DNA from: a bacterium
GTDB lineage: Bacteria; Zhuqueibacterota; Zhuqueibacteria; Residuimicrobiales; Krinioviventaceae
Assembly: GCA_024278645.1 (NCBI GenBank)
Contig: JAJRST010000023.1
Span: 1-10,864, forward strand
DNA: 10,864 nucleotides
Direction: 5' to 3'
The notes beneath the pieces were generated by a model. The model was not told the origin of the DNA and ran no database searches. It saw only the letters and a list, made by a program, of their open reading frames with translations. Made by a program: the position numbers and the translations under genes. Shown one piece after another: positions 6,822 through 10,864 of this stretch; positions within the stretch are counted from its first letter, which is position 1, and each line of letters starts with the position of its first letter.

Positions 6822-7886
6822 GTGTTAGAAAAACTTGAAAATGTAGAAAATCGTTACAAAGAAGTGGAGCAAAAGCTTAGCGATCCCGATATCATCAAAA
6901 AGCAAAACCTGTATCGGGAGCTGGCCAAGGAAGAGGCCGAGCTGTCCAAGGTTGTCGCCGTTTACCGAAAGTATAAAAAGGTTTTGACCGACATTGACGG
7001 CGCCACGCAGATGCTGGAAGAAGACGATGTGGATATGAAAGAGATGGCGCAGGCCGAGCTTGACGAGCTGCGGCAGGAAAAAGAGCGCCTCGAGGAAGAA
7101 ATCAAGATGTTGTTGATCCCCAAGGACCCCCAGGATTCCCGCAACGCCATTGTCGAAATTCGAGCCGGTACGGGCGGCGACGAGGCCGGCTTGTTTGCCG
7201 GCGATCTCTTTCGCATGTATAAATATTTTGCCGAAAAGCACGGCTGGAAGATTGAAATCATGTCCTCCAACCCGCAGGGCATCGGCGGCTTTCGCGAAGT
7301 AATTTTCAGCATGAACGGCCAGGACGTTTACGGTACGATGAAGTATGAGGCGGGCGTGCATCGGGTGCAACGCGTACCCTCCACCGAAGCCAGCGGCAGA
7401 ATTCATACCTCCGCCGCTTCCGTGGCCGTGCTGCCCGAGGCGGAAGAGGTCGATATAAAGATCGATCCGAACGACTTGCGCATCGACGTCTATCGCTCAT
7501 CCGGTCCGGGAGGACAAAGCGTCAATACCACCGATTCGGCCGTACGCGTCACTCACGTTCCCACCGGCCTGGTCGTCACCTGTCAGGATGAAAAATCGCA
7601 GCACAAGAACCGCGCCAAGGCGTTAAAGGTGCTGCGCTCGCGCCTCTACGAACAGGCGTTGCAGGAGGAGCAGGCAAAGCTGTCCGCCGAAAGGCGCTCC
7701 ATGGTGAGCACCGGCGACAGAAGCGCCAAGATTCGCACTTATAATTTTCCGCAGGGCCGCGTCACCGATCATCGCATAAATTTGACGCTCTATCGACTTG
7801 AAGAAGTGCTTCAGGGCGACCTGGACGAATTTACCGAACAGCTTAAACTTGCCGATCGGGCAGAGAAATTGAAATCAATGGAATGA
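6822..7886 (+). CDS. prfA: Peptide chain release factor 1 (RF1)
   Basis: RF1 reads UAA and UAG in the ribosomal A site and triggers release of the finished peptide. The 354 residues show the helical N-terminal domain (about 1-100), GTGGDEA (116-122), the tripeptide anticodon region as Pro-Ser-Thr (186-188) within RVPSTEASGRIHTS, and the catalytic GGQ at 230-232 within SSGPGGQSVN. The P-x-T tripeptide is the RF1 type, as opposed to SPF in RF2, so the call is RF1 and not prfB. The C-terminal GRVTDHRINLT (312-322) is also typical. There is no sign of a programmed frameshift. The start is GTG 6822 with AAGGTG at 6811-6816, 5 bases upstream. Its last codons overlap prmC by four bases (ATGA), coupling RF1 to the enzyme that modifies it. 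Confidence 0.98.
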   Translation: MLEKLENVENRYKEVEQKLSDPDIIKKQNLYRELAKEEAELSKVVAVYRKYKKVLTDIDGATQMLEEDDVDMKEMAQAELDELRQEKERLEEEIKMLLIPKDPQDSRNAIVEIRAGTGGDEAGLFAGDLFRMYKYFAEKHGWKIEIMSSNPQGIGGFREVIFSMNGQDVYGTMKYEAGVHRVQRVPSTEASGRIHTSAASVAVLPEAEEVDIKIDPNDLRIDVYRSSGPGGQSVNTTDSAVRVTHVPTGLVVTCQDEKSQHKNRAKALKVLRSRLYEQALQEEQAKLSAERRSMVSTGDRSAKIRTYNFPQGRVTDHRINLTLYRLEEVLQGDLDEFTEQLKLADRAEKLKSME

Positions 7887-8791
7887 CGGCATTGTCATCC
7901 GAGAAAAAACAAAAAAAATGGACGCTCATCGAGCTGTTGAATGTGACGGCCGATTATCTTGCCGAAAAGGATTTTGAAGACGCGCGTCTTAACGCCGAAC
8001 GGCTGCTGGCGCACGCCTTGGGGATGTCCCGCATTGAATTGTACACAAACTATGATCGCCCGCTGACCTCCGATGAACTGGCCGGCTTTAAGGCGCTTTT
8101 GAAACGGCGCATCGCGCGCGAGCCGTTGCAATATATCATTGGCGAAACCGAATTTTTTTCCCTGCCGTTCAAAGTGTCGCCCGCGGTGCTCATTCCGCGA
8201 CCCGAGACCGAGCTGTTGGTGGAGCAGGTCGTCACCCACTGCCGGAACTCTCATTCGGACGAGGATGAAATTCAGATTCTGGAGATCGGAACCGGCTCCG
8301 GCTGTATTGCCATTGCCCTGGCGAAAAATATCGCCAATGCGGTGTTGACCGCCGTGGATGTGTCTCACGAGGCCCTGACGATTGCCAAGGGCAACGCCCA
8401 GGCGCACGAGGTGGATGTGGCGTTTCATGAACGCGACGCGCTCAAGCCGTGGCCGCCGGAGTATTTGAATATGTTCGACGTCGTCGTCTGCAACCCGCCT
8501 TATGTCAGTTTTTCCGAATACGAGAGTTTACCGCCGGAGATAAAGAACTACGAGCCTAAAGTCGGTTTGCTCGGCGGCAACGACGGGCTTGAATTTTTCC
8601 GTAAATTTTCCAATATTTTACCGACGCTGCTCAAACCTAACGCTTATGCTTTTTTCGAAATCGGCGAGCGTCAGGCGGCCAGCGTCAGAAACATCTATTC
8701 CGATACAGGGTTCTCCGGCATTCTGATCGTCGATGATCTGGCCGGAAAAAACAGAATTGTAAAAATGCATTGGAACAGGAGCAAGGAATAA
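7883..8791 (+). CDS. prmC: Peptide chain release factor N5-glutamine methyltransferase
   Basis: PrmC (HemK) transfers a methyl group from S-adenosylmethionine to the side-chain amide of the GGQ glutamine of release factors. The 302-residue product has an N-terminal helical PrmC_N domain (about 14-85), the linker with IPRPETELLVE (104-114), the SAM-binding motif LEIGTGSGCIAIALA (133-147), an acidic residue at the end of the next strand (VDVS, 158-161), and the catalytic NPPY (204-207), which holds the glutamine substrate. The first dozen residues are lysine-rich and not conserved. The ATG shares four bases with the prfA stop, the usual arrangement, and no separate ribosome site is needed. The substrate RF1 is encoded immediately upstream. 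Confidence 0.97.
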   Translation: MTALSSEKKQKKWTLIELLNVTADYLAEKDFEDARLNAERLLAHALGMSRIELYTNYDRPLTSDELAGFKALLKRRIAREPLQYIIGETEFFSLPFKVSPAVLIPRPETELLVEQVVTHCRNSHSDEDEIQILEIGTGSGCIAIALAKNIANAVLTAVDVSHEALTIAKGNAQAHEVDVAFHERDALKPWPPEYLNMFDVVVCNPPYVSFSEYESLPPEIKNYEPKVGLLGGNDGLEFFRKFSNILPTLLKPNAYAFFEIGERQAASVRNIYSDTGFSGILIVDDLAGKNRIVKMHWNRSKE

Positions 8792-10162
8792 ATGAACGAA
8801 TCAATCTTTCGCGCGAATGACGTTCGCGGCATTGTTGAACGCGATTTTACCGATGATGTGGTGTCGGATCTCGGCAAAGCTTATGGAACTTATATGCGCC
8901 GCAGAGGTCACAAGACGTTCGTCATCGGCCACGATCTGCGGCTTTCGTCGCCGCATCTGTCGCAAGTGTTTATGGACGGCCTGGCTTCGACCGGCGCGCA
9001 TATCATCTTTATCGGTCAGGTGACCACCCAGGCCCTCTATTATTCGATCCTTCACTGGGAGCTGGACGGCGGCGTGATGATTACCGGCAGCCATAATCCC
9101 AAACCCTATAACGGTTTCAAGCTGTGCGAGGGCATGGGCGCCGTCTATGGCGAGGATATTCAAAAGCTGAAAAAGATGATTCTGGCCCGGGATTTTGACG
9201 AGGCGCAGGGAAGCGTCGAGAAACGGGACATCATGCCCGATTACATCGCCATGCTCAAGGGCAAATTCAAGTTTAATAAAAAACTGAAAATTGTGATAGA
9301 CGCCGGCAACGCCACCGCCGGCCCGATCGCCCCGGGTATCTGGCGCTCTTTTGGGCATGAGGTCGTCGAGCTTTACTGCGAACCGGACGGCAATTTCCCC
9401 AATCATTTGCCCGATCCCTGCGTGCCGAAATACATGAACGATCTCGCGGCGCGCGTCGTCGCCGAAGGCGCGGATGTGGGCATCGGCTATGACGGCGACG
9501 CCGACCGCGTCGGCGCTGTGGACGATACGGGCGAGTACATTTTCGCCGACCGGCTGCTGGTGCTGTTTGCCCGGGATGTGTTGAAAAACAGACCGAATTC
9601 TCCGATCATTTTTGATGTGAAATGCACCATGGCCCTGCCGCAAGCGATTGAAAAAGCGGGCGGCATTCCCATCATGTGGAAGACGGGCCACTCGATGCAA
9701 AAAGCGAAAATGAAGGAGACCGGCGCGCCTTTTTCCGGCGAGCTGTCCGGGCATGTGTTTTTTAACGATGATTTTTTCGGTTTCGACGATGGCATTTATG
9801 CGTCCGGGCGATTGCTGCAAATTATCGCCAATTCCGATAAAAAATTCTCCGAGATCATCGCCGAGGTTCCGGTGTTCCCATCCACCGAGGAGATTCGCGT
9901 GGATTGCGCCGACGAAGTAAAGTTTGACGTCGTCGCCCGGCTGGTCAAGGACTTTGGCAAGGAATATAAAGTCATTGACATCGACGGGGCGCGGGTCGAT
10001 TTCGGCGACGGATGGGGGTTGGTGCGCCCCTCGAACACAGAGCCAAACCTCGTCGTTCGCTTTGAAGCGAAAACCGAGGAACGTTTGGCGGAAATAATTA
10101 ATATTTTTAAAGATCGTTTTGATAAATATCCGGAAATCAAGTATTCCCGCGACGATTTTTAG
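8792..10162 (+). CDS. Phosphomannomutase / phosphoglucomutase (AlgC/ManB type)
   Basis: Alpha-D-phosphohexomutases interconvert hexose 1- and 6-phosphates through a phosphoserine and a bisphosphate intermediate. All four family loops are present in the 456 residues: the phosphoserine loop TGSHNPKPYNGFK (98-110, active Ser100), the magnesium site DGDADR (234-239), the sugar-specificity loop GELSGH (316-321), and the phosphate-binding loop RPSNTEP (412-418). Length and N-terminus (FRANDVRGIV) fit the AlgC-type PMM/PGM enzymes, which act on mannose and glucose phosphates for GDP-mannose, LPS and exopolysaccharide; GELSGH is compatible with either sugar and does not fit GlmM as well. Exact substrate preference cannot be decided. 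The ATG follows the prmC stop with no gap; AAGGA (8783-8787) and AGGAG (8777-8781) lie upstream. It is the last gene before a terminator. Confidence 0.94.
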   Translation: MNESIFRANDVRGIVERDFTDDVVSDLGKAYGTYMRRRGHKTFVIGHDLRLSSPHLSQVFMDGLASTGAHIIFIGQVTTQALYYSILHWELDGGVMITGSHNPKPYNGFKLCEGMGAVYGEDIQKLKKMILARDFDEAQGSVEKRDIMPDYIAMLKGKFKFNKKLKIVIDAGNATAGPIAPGIWRSFGHEVVELYCEPDGNFPNHLPDPCVPKYMNDLAARVVAEGADVGIGYDGDADRVGAVDDTGEYIFADRLLVLFARDVLKNRPNSPIIFDVKCTMALPQAIEKAGGIPIMWKTGHSMQKAKMKETGAPFSGELSGHVFFNDDFFGFDDGIYASGRLLQIIANSDKKFSEIIAEVPVFPSTEEIRVDCADEVKFDVVARLVKDFGKEYKVIDIDGARVDFGDGWGLVRPSNTEPNLVVRFEAKTEERLAEIINIFKDRFDKYPEIKYSRDDF

Positions 10163-10174
10163 AATAGTGTAAAA

Positions 10175-10215
10175 GCGGCGAACGGCTCTTTGAGTTCGTT
10201 CGCGGCATTTTTTTT
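10175..10215 (+). terminator. Intrinsic terminator closing the DUF1385-prfA-prmC-mutase operon
   Basis: GCGAACG (10178-10184) pairs with CGTTCGC (10197-10203). The stem extends inward through CTC (10186-10188) with GAG (10192-10194), and outward through GC with GC across one G-G mismatch. Eight T follow at 10208-10215. It starts 13 bases after the mutase stop. Confidence 0.88.
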
Positions 10216-10232
10216 ATAAAGAAAGAAAAGAT

Positions 10233-10864
10233 ATGAGTAAAGTTTCAAAAAGGGTTGTCGATCTTTTGAGTTCGGAACCCTTTCGTGCTTTTAAAGCCAA
10301 GGAAATCCAGCATCGTCTGGGCATCCCGCAGAACAAATACCAGGGTTTGCGGGCGGTGCTGCGCCATCTTTTAAAAGAAGGCGAAATCGTCAAATTAAAG
10401 AAGAACAAGTATGGCGCTCCCACCTCAAACGAAATCATCGGCGAATTGCATGTCAATGCCCAGGGATACGGTTTTGTTTCGTGGGACGGCGGCGAAGATG
10501 TGTTCATCAGCCAAAAAAATATGGGCGAGGCGCTGCACAAGGACAAGGTAAAAGTGCGTTTGTTCGCCGCCTCTTCCGGCAAGAGCGCCGAAGGGCAAGT
10601 CGTTGAGGTCCTGGAACGCGCCCGCAACTCCATTGTCGGTACATTTCGATGGGGGCGCAAGTACGGCTATGTGGTGCCGGACGACATTAAAATCCTCAAA
10701 GATGTCGTCATTCTTCCCGGCGATGAAAACGACGCCCAGGAAGGACAAAAAGTCGTCTGCACCATCGAACAGTGGGAGCATCACGGCCTCAACCCCTCCG
10801 GTCGCATTGTGCAGGTGCTCGGCTACCCGGATGAACCGGGCGTCGACATTCAGTCCGTCGTTCA
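10233..10864 (+). CDS. rnr: Ribonuclease R, N-terminal part (3' end outside the window)
   Basis: RNase R is a processive 3'-to-5' exoribonuclease that degrades structured RNA and takes part in rRNA quality control and trans-translation. The frame from ATG 10233 stays open to the end of the window and gives 210 residues. I see an N-terminal winged-helix domain (about 1-62, with FKAKEIQHRLG at 20-30 and LRHLLKEGEIVKLKKNKYG at 43-61), a first cold-shock OB domain (about 68-110; IGELHVNAQGYGFV and DVFIS), and a second OB segment from about 135 (VGTFRWGRKYGYVVPDD). This is the N-terminal architecture of RNase R; the catalytic RNB and S1 domains should follow beyond the edge. The ribosome site is weak (GAAAG and AAAAGA tracts 5-12 bases upstream). 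It lies 18 bases after the operon terminator, and I found no convincing separate promoter. Confidence 0.93.
   Translation, partial: MSKVSKRVVDLLSSEPFRAFKAKEIQHRLGIPQNKYQGLRAVLRHLLKEGEIVKLKKNKYGAPTSNEIIGELHVNAQGYGFVSWDGGEDVFISQKNMGEALHKDKVKVRLFAASSGKSAEGQVVEVLERARNSIVGTFRWGRKYGYVVPDDIKILKDVVILPGDENDAQEGQKVVCTIEQWEHHGLNPSGRIVQVLGYPDEPGVDIQSVV

Noticed and set aside
8801..9820. 339-codon open frame on the - strand opposite the phosphohexomutase
   Set aside because: The + strand frame carries all four mutase loops; the antisense product is low-complexity shadow coding with no recognisable domain.
10190..10220. TTGAGT-N19-TATAAA as an rnr promoter
   Set aside because: It lies inside the terminator hairpin and its T-tract, has a 19-base spacer, and would leave a leader of only about six bases.
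1..10864. A novel defence, mobile or biosynthetic system
   Set aside because: All genes are co-directional and all but the propeller and DUF1385 proteins fall into well-known housekeeping families. There are no direct-repeat arrays, transposases, integrases, toxin-antitoxin-like pairs or abrupt composition changes that I can see.

Overview
The window is a stretch of conserved bacterial chromosome with every gene on the + strand. In order it holds: the 3' part of a repeat beta-propeller protein, folC, an orphan MsmX/UgpC-type ABC ATPase, rho, rpmE (ribosomal protein L31), a DUF1385 (YqhQ-like) membrane protein, prfA (RF1), prmC, an AlgC-type phosphomannomutase/phosphoglucomutase, and the 5' part of rnr (RNase R). 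I see no tRNA, rRNA, CRISPR array, insertion sequence, phage gene or attachment site. No intergenic gap exceeds about 230 bases.

Organism: base composition looks mid-GC. The propeller repeats resemble those common in Bacteroidota, Calditrichota, KSB1 and relatives (FCB group). Rho is compact at 415 residues and lacks the large N-terminal insertion typical of Bacteroidota. My best guess is a Gram-negative, uncultured FCB-type bacterium outside Bacteroidota (Calditrichota/KSB1-like), but this is low-confidence inference from protein flavour only. Shine-Dalgarno sites are present, and several genes appear to use GTG or TTG starts.

Layout and expression: bases 1-2763 hold the propeller gene, whose stop codon overlaps the folC start. 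A promoter whose -35 hexamer lies in the last folC codons reads into the ABC ATPase gene. A 228-base gap carries a GC-rich hairpin and a good promoter for rho. A third promoter starts 7 bases after the rho stop and serves rpmE, which ends in a strong intrinsic terminator (5801-5839). Then come DUF1385, prfA, prmC and the phosphohexomutase gene, packed with gaps of 22, -4 and 0 bases and closed by a second terminator (10175-10215). rnr begins just after it and runs off the window.

How the genes fit together: rho, rpmE, prfA, prmC and rnr serve transcription termination, the ribosome, translation termination (RF1 and the methylase of its GGQ glutamine) and RNA decay. folC supplies polyglutamylated folates, the ATPase energises sugar import, and the mutase feeds sugar nucleotides for envelope polysaccharide. 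I found no convincing undescribed system. The least understood genes are the DUF1385 membrane protein inside the release-factor operon and the propeller protein.
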